The position numbers were made by a program, and so were the translations under genes. The notes beneath the pieces were generated by a model that searched no databases, was not told the origin of the DNA, and was given only the letters and a program-made list of their open reading frames with translations. A DNA stretch of 64,000 bases from positions 14,409,342 to 14,473,341 of the forward strand of contig JABAKD010000007.1 of the NCBI GenBank assembly GCA_012845835.1, written 5' to 3'. This document shows positions 33,061 through 44,015 of the stretch, piece after piece; within the stretch, counting starts at the first letter, position 1, and the number at the start of each line of letters is the position of its first letter. This DNA comes from Undaria pinnatifida. Lineage: Eukaryota > Sar > Phaeophyceae > Laminariales > Alariaceae.

Positions 33061-34399
33061 AAATATAACCTAAAGCTACTCAGAGATATGGAAGACCTAC
33101 CCGTTCAGCGGAAGTTGAATCGATATCAGCCGACGTATTCGTCGAACATGAATTTGAATCGATCTCAGCGACTGGTGCGAAATGAAAGTGCGTCCTAATT
33201 ATGATGGATCACCAAACCCCAAGTTGGTTGAAGTTGTGACACCGATCCCCAAACTCTCTGGAAAAAAGTTCGCGAAGGCAATCGTTGATTATATAATTGG
33301 TATATTCAGCGCACCCGAGGTCTTGCACAATCTAGAACCATCGCCCGCATCCGCAATCTTACACCCAGCGAAGGGAAATAGATGAAGACACCTCTTTGCC
33401 ACACAACAAAACAACAAGCAAGCCTTGGTCGTTGGCCAACTCCTGACCAAGACGCACACCAAGCTAAAGTAATCGTTGAAGGCGTCATTCCCAACGATGT
33501 ATTTTTTCGGCATGTTTTGAGTACTACTACGGACAAAGGCCATGAGACTGGGAGGGTGCCAGGGCGTCCGCTGGCGGGGGAGACAAGCCTCAAAGCGGAA
33601 AAGCGGGACACATACAATCTGAGTGGGTGACATGGGGTCGGCTTGCGGGGACACAACGCTTGACAGCACGACGATACACAACGTGGGACCCTGGACGGAC
33701 CACAACCTACGTGGCGACACGACGGTCCGTTGGAGAGGTCGGACCCCCAGAGAAATGTTTACACTAGGCCCAATAACCTACCTACGACCTACGACGTGTC
33801 TTATATACCTTGGTCTCACTTTATTGCGTCTGGGCAATTGTTGGGGGAGCCTTGAAAAAAACCAGACGCACTGTAAGGCGTGTTAGGGGATCGACACGAC
33901 CACGTCGAGCTGTGGAAACAAAGGGATAACAGCAGTTGAATCGATAACTCCTATTTTCTTCTTTCCAAAACCTTTCTTGTTGGAGTGTCTGAACGTTTAC
34001 TATAATCACCGGGGATATTGAACTCGGTTTCCCTTATTTTAGCTGATGGTGGCTTCTCTTTTGGTGTACTTTAGGACACCCCGGGTATCCCCCCCAGCCC
34101 ACACAACTAATGATCAAAACAACCTCACCACCACACTGCGCCACCCCTGCACACCTACTCAGCACTGCGCAGTAACACACGGAAGCTGCGGCCAATGGCC
34201 TGGGGTGGGAATGATCACGAGGTTTAGGGTAGACTAATAGGTATAATGAACAGAGGTATGGGAAGAAAGAATTGGTTCTAACGTGAACGTGTGGGAGGAG
34301 TACATGAGAAATAGGTTGGCAGAAAGTCATAAATGCTACAGCGTTATGGACGAACATTCGATTAACATCGGAACGGCATCTACGCTAGACAAAATCGTT

Positions 34400-35190
34400 G
34401 ATCTCATAGATGGAGTGTATTTTATAAATATATGCGACCTACACCTCTTGAAAACCCTTCCCCCCCCCCCCCCCCCACCTTTCTTTTCTTTTTTGTTTCC
34501 TCCTCGCTTTTTCTTGCTTAAACGCCCCACTTAATACAGAAATCCGCCATAGTAATAAACACTTCCACGCTCTGGATATCGCCTGGTTATCGATTTAGAG
34601 CCGTCCATGCTGCTGCTGCAATTCCCACCCACCCCCGCCCCCAACGCCCCCTCCTTCCCCACCATTCGCACCGTCGCCTAGACCTAGCACCACGCGTATA
34701 GCAAACCCCTACATCTATGCGACCTAAAGCTCTCCCCCCCTGCCCCCCGCCCCCCCCCCGGCACATTTCCCCCCCCCTCCCCCACAAGAAGGAATTATAT
34801 AGTTTCCACGCACAAATTGACCTGCCCCACCCGTCCCCTCCCCCCCTCCCGCCCCTCGTTTGAACAAAACGAGGCCCCCACGTCCTTAGAAACTGCGCCC
34901 TCCCCTCACCGATTTTTCGGCTGACAGAGTTCGCTTGATAAACTGATGAATTTCTTCAACAGCTGTCAAATTTTGTCCCCATCAAAAACGGGTTTTATAG
35001 TTTCCACGCAGACTGCCTAACATCACCCTGTTGACCCTGATAGCTACACTGTAGTTGAAAGCGGAGTCGCCGACCTATATCCTTAATGAGGACACACAAC
35101 CCATAATACGCGAGATCTGAGTATCGCACACAGCTTGCAAAGAAGGGTTTCGACAAAATGTTCGATATCTCACACCTGGAGTGTATTATA
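34400..35190 (-). repeat. 750-bp dispersed repeat, full-length copy
   Basis: Both ends carry the same short motif in the same orientation: GATCTCATAGATGGAGTGTA at the left and TCTCACACCTGGAGTGTATT at the right, about 767 bp apart. The interior has a pyrimidine-rich half with C runs, CCTAGCACCACGCGTATAGC, then ACGGGTTTTATAGTTTCC and the GAGTATCGCACACAGCTTGC core. No ORF. Confidence 0.75.
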
Positions 35191-36765
35191 ATTTCATTAA
35201 TATTGCCGGAAGGCAAAAAAAAAAGGAAAAAATTAAGAATAACAATTAAACACTTACCTTCCAGAAACGAAATATCACGGAAGTTTGGAAAATCAACCAA
35301 GCAAACCATTTAGATACCTGTAACAACCCCCCGAATACCACCGTACGTGTGTTCACACACGACACCTAAACTTCCCATATTTGCTAACATAATTTTTTTA
35401 TTTGTGGATTACAATACATGCCTTCTACCGGACAGTTGATATTAATAATCATATAAATTTTAAGGGCTCCGCGCCCATGCTTCGGGTAGGGCAGGCAGCA
35501 CTTCGAGAAGTTATGGTGTGCTTGTCCGATTTGACATTCATCGAACTGTGAAGTAATACCAAGAGTTTAATACGAACATGATATTATGAACGTCATAACT
35601 TGACATAAGAAGCACGTCAAATACAACAAAGAAGGCAAGGATAGGCGAAACACACTGCTGCTGCTGTTAAATGCGCCGTCAAGTAAAAATTGGCGTATAT
35701 CAAACAAAAATATTGAAAATAGTATTGATAACCTTCTCCGCCTCTTCTAGGCAAAACGAAAGAGGACTTGGCATCAATGAAGAGACCACACTGCTGCTCT
35801 CCCCGTGGCAATGGAGTTTGAAGTCGACAGGATGCTAAAGTCGGCTTGCATCAACCGTCGCCATGGGGCCATGTCAGCCGGCGAGGTTTCGGAAGAAGGG
35901 CTTTGTTTATTGCCTGAAGGCCTTCGCACTAATTGGTGTGCTTGTTTACCGGCGAGGATGAAAAAGAAGAAGAGGAGAGTGATCTCTCGTTGCGGCGGCG
36001 TTGTCTAAGATAGATGCGGGGGTGGCCTTGCTCGTACGGGAGGTTGGCGTAGGGCTTCTTATTTTTTGCTCGGGAAGGCGGGATACGTGTATCTGCTGTC
36101 TTTGCTTCGCGGGAGCTTTCACGTTGTCGAAACTGGACGCGTCCCCTCAATAAATATTATCCGGAGTGTCTACCATAACGACTGCTGGCAGTGCCATGTG
36201 TATTTTCTATTTATTAAAGACTAAAAATATTTTTTACTTGTAGTAGTATTTTTGTTTCGGACAATGTGCATAGCGGAAAAGGTCGATAATTAGAATTTTA
36301 TATTTCCTAGAGAAAGTCCAACTTGAGAAAAAAATAGGCTCAGACAATCGAGTATCTTCGTTCAGGTTGTACTACTACTGTAACTGCACAAAAAACAAGT
36401 AGTATGTCATTAGTTTTTGCCTAGAGGGAAGAATGGACACATACAAATTCACAATTAATCCCGGAAAATGATAGGGGTGCTGTGTGTGGCAGTAATAATA
36501 TACCTTTGCAACATTTTTCTTCCTCATCTCATTTGTTGTCCTCGCACCACTCTCGTGCTCCCTCCCAGTTGTAACTCAGATCCGATGTCGCATAGCGGGA
36601 ACTTTTTCTCTCTCCCCACTTCGGCTCGTGCCTTCATCATTTTCGCGAGAAGAAGTCAGTATTTTCTTGCCTCGTCGACTCGCGTCGAATTGTACCTACC
36701 CACGCTGGCAGGCGCTCTCAGCGGTTGATCCTTTTTGTTTTTGCATTTTTGCATTAAAAATCAAG
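35191..36765. other. Interval without a supported gene
   Basis: AT-rich sequence. One plus-strand frame at 35811-36008 (MEFEVDRMLKSACINRRHGA, then a Lys/Arg-rich end) is protein-like but isolated and unrecognised. A segment at 35465-35530 shares GGGTAGGGCAGG and neighbouring blocks with 28570-28640, so it is probably a dispersed repeat. Confidence 0.4.
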
Positions 36766-36767
36766 TC

Positions 36768-36850
36768 TCGTGATGGTGGGAATCGAACTCAAGGACAAAC
36801 AAGCATTAGCAGTATTTGAGGGTAAAACCACCCGACCACCGGGGCGACCA
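36768..36850 (-). other. tRNA-like sequence (pol III box A/B remnant)
   Basis: The minus strand reads TGGTCGGGTGGTTTTACCC (box A-like) and, about 40 bp on, GAGTTCGATTCCC (box B-like T-loop), followed by ACCATCA. The acceptor strands do not pair, so it looks like a tRNA-derived SINE or degenerate tRNA rather than a functional gene. Confidence 0.4.
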
Positions 36851-37044
36851 GCTGACAATTGAATGAAACAAAACAGGATCTTTGCATAGAGATTACATTC
36901 ATTCCCCGATAGTGTATGATATTACGATGGTTGACGCCGCGTTACCCAGAGAGGTGTTGCCTCTGGTGTCAGTCAAAATCATTTGCTGATGGAGCCTGTC
37001 CTGTGACCACGGACTAGATTGTGAGAGTTAATGAGAGATCATCG

Positions 37045-37140
37045 ACAACAACAACAACAACGACAACAACAACAACAACAACAACAACGACAACAACGAC
37101 AACAACAACAACAACGACACCAACGACAACAACAACAACG

Positions 37141-37173
<33 letters not shown>

Positions 37174-37247
37174 GCAACAACAACAACAACAACAACAACA
37201 ACAGCATCATCAACAACAACAACAACAACAACAACAACAGCATCATC

Positions 37248-37278
<31 letters not shown>

Positions 37279-37279
37279 T
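37045..37279. repeat. CAA trinucleotide microsatellite
   Basis: About 235 bp of CAA with occasional CGA, CAG and CAT units. All long frames here (poly-T, poly-Q, poly-V, poly-L) are repeat translations. Confidence 0.97.
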
Positions 37280-37282
37280 ATA

Positions 37283-37490
37283 TAGAAGGAAGCAAGGGTG
37301 GAAATCGACACTCAGGGGCTTTTCCCAATGCCACAGGTGGTGACCCTAATCATGGAATTAGGGGCCACTTGTTTATTTGTAATGTATCCGTTCGGGAAAT
37401 CATAGGTTCCCCCGCATCTCTGTCGTTGCTACCATCACATACACCAAAATACTACGTAGTAAATCAGATTTGTGAACAGGCATAAACCAA
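37283..37490. repeat. Direct repeat P, left copy
   Basis: Shares CACTCAGGGGCT, GGTGACCCTAATCATGG, AATGTATCCGTTCGGGAAA and AAATCAGATTTGTG with 46350-46610, same orientation, about 9.07 kb apart. 37500-38220 holds no gene. Confidence 0.7.
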
Positions 37491-38223
37491 CATCCCCCTT
37501 GATTGTGTGAACGTCATGATAAGGATCAACTCGAACATATCGAAGATTGGCACACTTATCATATCAATAGTTGTACTCTACCATGTCCGTAGATTCTATG
37601 CAGTCGTACACATCATCACTCACACATCAAGGGTGTGAACAGGCATAAAGTTACACCTAAATCAACATTCCCCCTGCCTGTGTGCCTGCGTGCGTCATGA
37701 CAACGTTCATCCAACGAGCACCATCCCAACCTTGCAATTTCAAACAAGGTACATGCCTCAAATACCCCATGTCCATTTCAAAACAATACTGCCTCTGCTC
37801 CAAAACCTGGATACTGATACCCAACACCGTAGCCAACAGAATTGAACCGCCGTAATCGTAACAGAAATCGCTGATAAGAATATGGGCGATCAAGAGTGCA
37901 GTAGGCTTAATCCGAGCAAGAACACAACGAATGACGTTCGATTGTGGGCTAATAAATCAAGGCTAAAATATCTATGAAACTATTATTATGTCACCTCAAA
38001 TTATCATGCGCCTAAGCCTTCCATAGGCAAATTCAAATCTGAAATCAAAAAATAAATAATACCATGTTTCAAACTTCGTCGTCCACAACTCGAAAACAAC
38101 CAATAGTGTTCCCACAAATGAACATACTTCCAAATGTTTGATAAAGCAAAATCCTGGTGGTATTGTAGATACTATCGTTCTTAACATGCCCCAGGCAAAG
38201 TGAAAAATAGTATAACTAGTAGT

Positions 38224-38280
38224 ATCGACGCGGACCAGAGTTCCATTCTCGTATATTGATACGAAGGAACATAGTGAATC
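38224..38280. repeat. Short flank repeat X, left copy
   Basis: 57 bp with GGACCAGAGTTCCATTCT and TATATTGATACGAAG, matching 43780-43836 in the same orientation with few differences. These copies bracket the minus-strand YR retrotransposon. Confidence 0.75.
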
Positions 38281-38712
38281 TTAAAATATGCACGCCGGCA
38301 CACACCATGCACATTAAACAAATGCACTTACTTGCCAATATACGGACAATTCCCCTCTCCCACACTTTTAGATTGCGCGCTAAATCCGAGCCGATGCACT
38401 GCCACAACGTTCGCTGTTAACTATCAACATAATATCTGCGTAAAACAGTCATACGTAACCCCACCGCACGGAAGGATAGTTCAGATATCACACATGCTGA
38501 AAAAAAAACACAACAACAAAAACCCCTTGCACCACGCTATAACTGATGGGGCTAGCACCCACCGCAAACCTGCGCAATCTACGAAACCTCGTCGCACCTT
38601 CAGCGAAAACGGGTACGTTTACCAAAACAGTAACAAACACGCGCAACGTTACTGCGACCGATTGACTACCCCTCCACTGACTCCCTCAAAAGCACGGGCG
38701 TGTGGGTGGGAA

Positions 38713-38912
38713 CTTAAACTAGTCTGTATCACACCTTGGACCTGTAAGCTCTGACTCTGCTCCCCTACGCGCTCCGCGTGCAGGTCGTCGCCTACAGGGC
38801 TGGGCCAGGTGTGCCCAATGCTATCGCTTATACGACTATAAATTACCGCATTGATCTGATTGGTCAAAGTTCTTACGTACGTACAAAACCCATATTTTCT
38901 TATACTTCGATA
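38713..38912. repeat. YR retrotransposon 2: 200-bp direct repeat, 3' copy
   Basis: From CTTAAACTAGTCTGTATCAC to TTATACTTCGATA; nearly identical to 43571-43770. It lies downstream of the recombinase gene on the minus strand. 38281-38712 carries no gene. Confidence 0.85.
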
Positions 38913-39214
38913 AAAATCTTCTTTGCACTTTGCTTTCGAAGTTGTATTATATTAATGCGAAACCCCTCGCCCGGAGAGGGAGGTTGGAGATGGGAATACC
39001 CCGGGGCTGCCCGGTTGGCAACCCCACGCTAATATCCGTATACACGAGTCAACTCCCGACCCAACTGGCGACATCGAACTCTCGACGCCAGCCTCCAGCA
39101 CAAACTGGTAGTTGACCCGTATTACGAATGTAGTCCCACCCCCCCCGGCCCCCCCTACCCTCGAGTGGTAGAGTGCACACGGGATAACACACTTCTTTGT
39201 AATTCCGCGTTTGT

Positions 39215-39814
39215 CTAACTTGTTAACGCCAATCGGCCCTCACGCTGCAGCACCGTCGGTGTTGCACCCCCTGCCGACAAGTGCGTTGCGCCTCCAATCC
39301 TCAGGGAGTGCAAGACGTATTCCTCCGCACGCACACCCGCCAACGCAACCACTTTCCGCAAAGCTACCGTCGCTTGATGTTGTGTCCACATGGACCATCT
39401 GCCATTACGAACGCCACACGCAACCAAGGGAGCCGAAGAGGGAAGGAACAAGTAACAGGACATCAATTCGATCATTAGATCGACGGCGCCGCCACCTTCC
39501 CCCACGCGCCTCGACGGACCCTTTCGCACATGCGTGACAACCGCCCCTTTCCGCAGTTGGTCACCCTTCGACCCGCGAAACCGAACCTCAACATGATCCG
39601 CGGTTGACCACTGCGCAACAGTTGGCTGAATATTTCCGTGAAAGAAGGCAACATCAGCACGCCGCAAACAATAAGTCTCGTGAACTCGTAACCGGGTTTC
39701 CGCGAACATTTGTGACGCGCCAGTCAAAAGTCGGAACGAAGCGCACAGGGCCGGCCACAAAAAACGACCCCCGGCACGCCACGTGGGGATCAGCTTCTCG
39801 CCCGCGAGCAGCAT
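39215..39814 (-). pseudogene. YR retrotransposon 2: tyrosine recombinase, truncated
   Basis: A 199-residue frame contains CASFRLLTGASQMFAETRLR, then CLRRADVAFF, DHVEVRFRGSKGDQLRKGAV and HSLRIGGATHLSAGG, the conserved H-x-x-R box of YR-element integrases. The arginine of the earlier RASE block appears replaced (LLTGASQ). The frame ends at REGRLALTS, before the catalytic Tyr, and neither the tyrosine block nor the N-terminal SAM-like half was found. In a living element it would circularise or integrate retrotransposon DNA by site-specific recombination; this copy should not. Confidence 0.7.
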
Positions 39815-39879
39815 ATCCCACGGACAGCACGCATATTAACGAGGACGGAAGCGCGATCCCAACGTGAGATACCGTCCGC

Positions 39880-40515
39880 GGCAACGTTAAAAATACCTCC
39901 TTTGTGTTTCGCGTCAAAGTGACAACCAGAGGCCAATTTGAGCTCACCAAGGAGGCGCATCAACGCGCCCGATCTCGGCATCTTCCCGCCTCGACAACGC
40001 CACACCCACTCTACGGCTGCTTTGTTGTCGCCACGCTACAACACGCAGTCCCCCTACGCGGCCGAGCGCTCGGCGCACGGAGATACGACGACCCAGGGGG
40101 AGACGACCATACCCAGCAGTTCGAGGACGTTAATCGATCTATCGTTCTCGCCTGCAACTGACTTGCTCGACCCGCAAAATCGAGATCGTTCCCCGGCGTC
40201 AATATCGTATCTCCAGTACATCCCGGTTTCAAGGCAAAAACCCCCGACAGCGGTTGTGGATGCATCCGAAAACAGAGTACGTTGGGAGGGGTGCTCAAGC
40301 AAATGATACATCGGAGCCGGCAAGGTTCCTCCGCGCGCGTCCAATCCCTCCTCCATAACCCACCGCCACAGCTCGAAGTTCCCTTGAAACTCGGGTCCTA
40401 AGACGAGGCGCCCCCCGAGGTTGGCCGTACCAAAACCAAAATCAGCTCCGACAGATATGCGCGGCATACCCACCGAAGCCAACAAAAGGTTCACGGAAAA
40501 CCGCCCCGGACGCAC
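39880..40515 (-). pseudogene. YR retrotransposon 2: RNase H, frameshifted
   Basis: The first frame (40054-40515) has RTLFSDASTTAVGGFCLETG, MYWRYDID and INVLELLGMV: the DAS-x-x-x-x-GG and E-L-L-x-M positions of the RNase H of DIRS-like elements. The last part is in another frame (39880-40010): WVWRCRGGKMPRSGALMRLL and HKGGIFNVAADGISRWDR, the N-x-x-AD-x-x-SR ending. The frame change lies at about 40005-40055. It follows the RT thumb without a gap. Confidence 0.65.
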
Positions 40516-41610
40516 AGCAAAGCAGACATGTATAGGGAAGCCAACGAGCTACGACACCTGCTTCGCTGAAGCAATCGTACGAGACGAAGGCCATTCCGCA
40601 AGGAGATTTTGCAGCTTGAAGCGCTTATGGGATGCCAACGAAACTGTATGCCCCTCCGTGTCAATGATCCAACCCAACACCTCCGGTTGCGTGTCCCAGT
40701 CAGTGATTTTTCTGGCGGACAGGAGGGGCGGATCAGAAACACCACGTTCGCCCAACAAGTGAAAATAGTCCGATGCCAGCGACTGGACAGCGCGCAAACA
40801 ACGGCGACCGTCCGGCCGCCATAACAACTCGACGACAATGCCATCGTCTACGTAATACCTCACAGAGACGTAGTTCCGGGCGTTGCCACCAGAGTCAGGA
40901 ACAGGCCCACCATAACCCAGGATGAAGAAAACTGGAGCCCCTCGTGGCGGGAAAATTCCAACTTGCGCGACGGCAACAAACCCTTTTGTGAATCATCTGT
41001 GACTTGAAAACCGAAATCAGCTCCGACAGATATGCGCGGCATACCCACCGAAGCCAACAAACAGTTCACGGAAAACCGCCCCGGACGCACAGCAAAGGAG
41101 ACATGTATAAGGAAGCCAACAGGCTGCGATACCTGCCTCGCTGAAGCAGATATACGAGACGAGGGCCATTCCGCAAGAAGATTTTGCAGCTTGAAGCGCT
41201 TATGGGACGGCAACGTAACCGTAAGCGCCTTCGTGTCAATGATCCAACCCAACACCTCCAGTTGCGAGTCCCAGTCAGTGATTTTTCTGGCGGACAGGAG
41301 GGGCGGATCAGAAACACCTCGTTCGCCCAACAATCGAAAATGGTCCGATGCCAGCGACTGGACAGCGCGCAAACAACGGCTACCCTCCGGCCACCATTGC
41401 AACTCGACGACAATGCCATCGTCTAAGTAATACGTTTCAGAGACGTAGTTCCCGGCGTTGCCACTTGAGCCAGAAACAGGCCCACAATGATGCCATCAAC
41501 CCCCAAAACCCCGGGCTATTACGCCACATAAATTGCGAGCGTAAATCCACGACGACTGGATCTCCGAACACGTAACCGAAAGCCGGCGCACCTGCCGGGT
41601 AAAGCAAAAC
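40458..41610. repeat. 575-bp tandem duplication inside the RT gene
   Basis: ATGCGCGGCATACCCACCGA occurs at about 40458 and 41033, and GACGTAGTTCC at 40867 and 41443, all offset by 575-576 bp. The copies differ by scattered substitutions, including YVDD versus YLDD, so the duplication is not brand new. Confidence 0.85.
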
Positions 41611-42026
41611 CAGTCGAAAACATTATTGACGTCCACACGGCACAAGAGGATTCGAGCACTACTACCGTGGGTCTGCCTCAAAACCATCACCCGTAGTAAA
41701 ATATCATGAACCACGTGGTCGAGCTCGGACGGCGGCACGGAATCAATGTCCGTGTCACCGTTAACACTGGTCCGACCCCCCGCGCGCGGAAACGTGAGAT
41801 CATGAATAATCCGAAATTTGGGTTCGAGAACGACGCTAAGCGGTGAAATACGAAGCCCCAAATTTTGCCAGCGAAAGCAGTGAGGTGCCGATTTTGACGT
41901 GAGTACAGGGCAACACCGCCCTGACACTGTCTCAAGAGGGGGGAGTTCACCGAGGCGAGACGACCGAGGCTCGCGGAGCCTTGCTCGGCCATCGACTGCA
42001 CCACAACCGCCCGAGCATCCAAGCAA
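40500..42026 (-). pseudogene. YR retrotransposon 2: reverse transcriptase with internal tandem duplication
   Basis: N-terminal palm at about 41620-41850: VVLEPKFRIIHDLTFPRAGG, SVNGDTDIDSVPPSE and LLCRVDVNNVFDWF (first catalytic Asp). Next GYVFGDPVVVDLRSQFMWRN and SPGFWGLMAS near 41490-41560. The second catalytic box is TYYLDDGIVVEL (about 41405-41435), followed by the thumb (SARKITDW, LGWIID, HKRFKLQNLLAEWPSS). About 575 bp further on the box and thumb recur as RYYVDDGIVVEL (about 40830-40862). The duplication and several frameshifts inactivate the protein. DIRS/PAT/Ngaro-type RT is inferred from sequence style and the linked YR. Confidence 0.7.
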
Positions 42027-42565
42027 GCGTCGACCGCAACGAATCGCAAGGCACCCGAACGTACGCCATCAAACGCCCCTTGTACACGCAGCAAGTCAGC
42101 CGGCAACTCACGCACCCGCACACAAGAAACCGTACCTTTCTCGCCGAAGGGGACCGATCCCGGAGCCACCGCCACGCAAGCACGCCCCACACCCCCATCG
42201 CCAGCCAAAGCTACCAACGCACGCCCACGCTGCCCCCCTCCTACACGTTGGGTGGCCGGCCGGGCACCCGATCCCCCGCTGGCCCCCGGCGTCGTCACCG
42301 CTCTACCAACGGCAAGCTCAGCAGCCGCCCCCCCCAGGTGTTGGCCCAACCGACAGGAAGGGACCGTGACCTCATCCAGATCCAGCGCCGCCACTACCAC
42401 CCTCGGACCCACCGCGGGGCTCTGAGCGCAGCACCAACGCCGGCGACCCACCAGCCGGCGCCGCCGAACTTCCACTGTCGCGAAGAGCATCAGGTGAAGT
42501 GGCGTCGGCCGGGGGAGCCGAATGCAAGAATTTGAAGATGGAGACGAAGATCGTCGTTTACCATC
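41800..42565 (-). pseudogene. YR retrotransposon 2: Gag/Pol linker region, Pro/Arg-rich
   Basis: A long minus frame (41687-42490) is valine- and arginine-rich without motifs until it overlaps the RT N-terminus in another frame. The plus strand is also open (41899-42535) and Pro/Arg/His-rich, as expected for GC-rich sequence. I treat it as the degraded link between Gag and RT, not as a separate gene. Confidence 0.35.
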
Positions 42566-42569
42566 TTGC

Positions 42570-43556
42570 TCATGACAGCCCGCGCCGCGGAGCCAGAGAG
42601 CAGGATAATATTGCTAAGCGCCGGCGTAGGTCGGCAGACGCTGTTGTGAAGGCGGCATCGATCGTTGCCACCCTCTCCCGGCAATAGCGGTCGCCGTCGC
42701 TGTCGAGGCAAAACCCAACAGACAGGACCGCCGCAAGAGCCTGGCGCAAGAAATGGAGGCGGTCAACGACCATCAGCAGGTGGTCGACTATCCCTTCCGC
42801 GCGCGGCCCGTACGCACGAACGTCAAAGTCACTGATCGCGCGGAGCTGGGTAGCCACTGCCGTCGTGACGTTGACGGCCTCGCCTACGAAGAACTGGATA
42901 TCCGCTGCCGAGTCGCCAATGTTGGGAGGTATGCGTCCGCGGAGCACCCAATGTTTTATGGACGCCATTTTTTTCCGTAGCGCAGTATCGTCAGTTAACC
43001 GCGGCCTTTCGACGTGGCGCTTCCTCGCGTCCCCACTGTCCCGCGGGGCCGGCTGCCGATCGGCAAAGTTGTCTATGAACTGCTGGAGCATGGCCTCCAC
43101 GTGCTCGGTTTTAGACGCGCCACCAGCAACCGCATCCTGCAGGGTTTCAAAGGAGGCAAGCAGTTGATACCTCGTCGACTTGAGGCGGAACACGTCTCCG
43201 TCTATCCGAGCAAACTCGCCAGACACCTGCCCTTGCCAGTGCAGCACTTCAGCCGATGTTACCCCCGCAGCCTCGGACACAGCGAGACTGGGGCTGAGCA
43301 AAGATGGTGCCGCGGTGGCAGACGCAGCAGTAGCAGCAGCCGAAATGGCTACGGCACGGCGACCTTCGGACTCAGCTTGCATAGCAGCCAGAGCTTCGGC
43401 ACGGCGGTTGTCGACCCCAGCTTGCACAGCGGCGACAGCAGCATGAGCCTCGACTCGCGCAGCATCTGCGGCGGCCTGATTAGGAACGCGTACAGCAGCA
43501 GCCACGAGAGCTTCAGATTCAGGTGACTTGCACTCCTCCATCGCCGGGGAGTGCAC
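42570..43556 (-). CDS. YR retrotransposon 2: Gag-like structural protein
   Basis: An intact 328-residue frame beginning MHSPAMEECKSPESEAL, 15 bp from the upstream direct repeat. Residues about 25-100 are an Ala-rich, probably helical region (AADAARVEAHAAVAAVQAG). Residues about 110-150 and 185-300 look globular (HWVLRGRIPPNIGDSAAD; DHLLMVVDRLHFLRQALAAV). No zinc knuckle is seen. Position at the 5' end of the element, before RT-RNase H-YR, is the standard place for gag; the assignment is by position and composition. Confidence 0.65.
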   Translation of the reverse strand: MHSPAMEECKSPESEALVAAAVRVPNQAAADAARVEAHAAVAAVQAGVDNRRAEALAAMQAESEGRRAVAISAAATAASATAAPSLLSPSLAVSEAAGVTSAEVLHWQGQVSGEFARIDGDVFRLKSTRYQLLASFETLQDAVAGGASKTEHVEAMLQQFIDNFADRQPAPRDSGDARKRHVERPRLTDDTALRKKMASIKHWVLRGRIPPNIGDSAADIQFFVGEAVNVTTAVATQLRAISDFDVRAYGPRAEGIVDHLLMVVDRLHFLRQALAAVLSVGFCLDSDGDRYCRERVATIDAAFTTASADLRRRLAILSCSLAPRRGLS

Positions 43557-43570
43557 GAACTTAAACTAGC

Positions 43571-43770
43571 CTTAAACTAGTCTGTATCACACCTTGGATC
43601 TGTAAGCTCTGACTCTGCTCCCCTACGCGCTCCGCGTGCAGGTCGTCGCATACACAGCTGGGCCAGGTGTGCCCAATGCTATCGCTCATACGACCATGAA
43701 TTACCGCATTGAACTGATTGGTCAAAGTTCTTACGTACGTACAAAACTCATATTTTCTCATACTTCGATA
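43571..43770. repeat. YR retrotransposon 2: 200-bp direct repeat, 5' copy
   Basis: Nearly identical to 38713-38912, in the same orientation. It probably contains the promoter of the element just upstream of gag, although no TATA-like element is called. Confidence 0.85.
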
Positions 43771-43779
43771 ATATTCTGC

Positions 43780-43836
43780 ATCAACGCGGACCAGAGTTCC
43801 ATTCTGGTATATTGATACGAAGCAACATAGTGAATC
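43780..43836. repeat. Short flank repeat X, right copy
   Basis: Matches 38224-38280. Here it abuts the 200-bp repeat, whereas at the other end the two are 430 bp apart. Confidence 0.75.
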
Positions 43837-44015
43837 CTACATCACATAGTGAATCCTACATCACATAGTGAATCCTACATCACAAAGTGAATCCTACATC
43901 ACATAGTGTTGAATCCTATATCACATGGTGAATCCTACATCACATAGTGAATCCTACATCACATAGTGAATCCTACATCACATGGTGAATCATACATCGC
44001 ATAGTGAATCTATCA
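43825..44015. repeat. 19-bp minisatellite
   Basis: About ten units of CACATAGTGAATCCTACAT with small variants; the unit contains the last bases of repeat X, suggesting the array grew from it. 44020-45230 has no recognised gene; the frames at 44376-44603 and 44474-44857 lack motifs. Confidence 0.9.

Noticed and set aside
36768..36850. Functional tRNA on the minus strand
   Set aside because: Box A and box B are present but no acceptor stem forms and the anticodon arm is not convincing.
37021..37485. 154-residue Thr-rich and related Gln, Val and Leu homopolymer frames
   Set aside because: Translations of a CAA microsatellite in different frames.
41899..42535. Plus-strand Pro/His/Arg-rich ORFs of 156 and 184 residues
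   Set aside because: Mirror frames of a GC-rich retrotransposon region; low-complexity composition and no motif.
43825..44015. Regularly spaced repeats resembling a CRISPR array
   Set aside because: The 19-bp units are contiguous with no unique spacers, no cas genes are present, and the context is eukaryotic.
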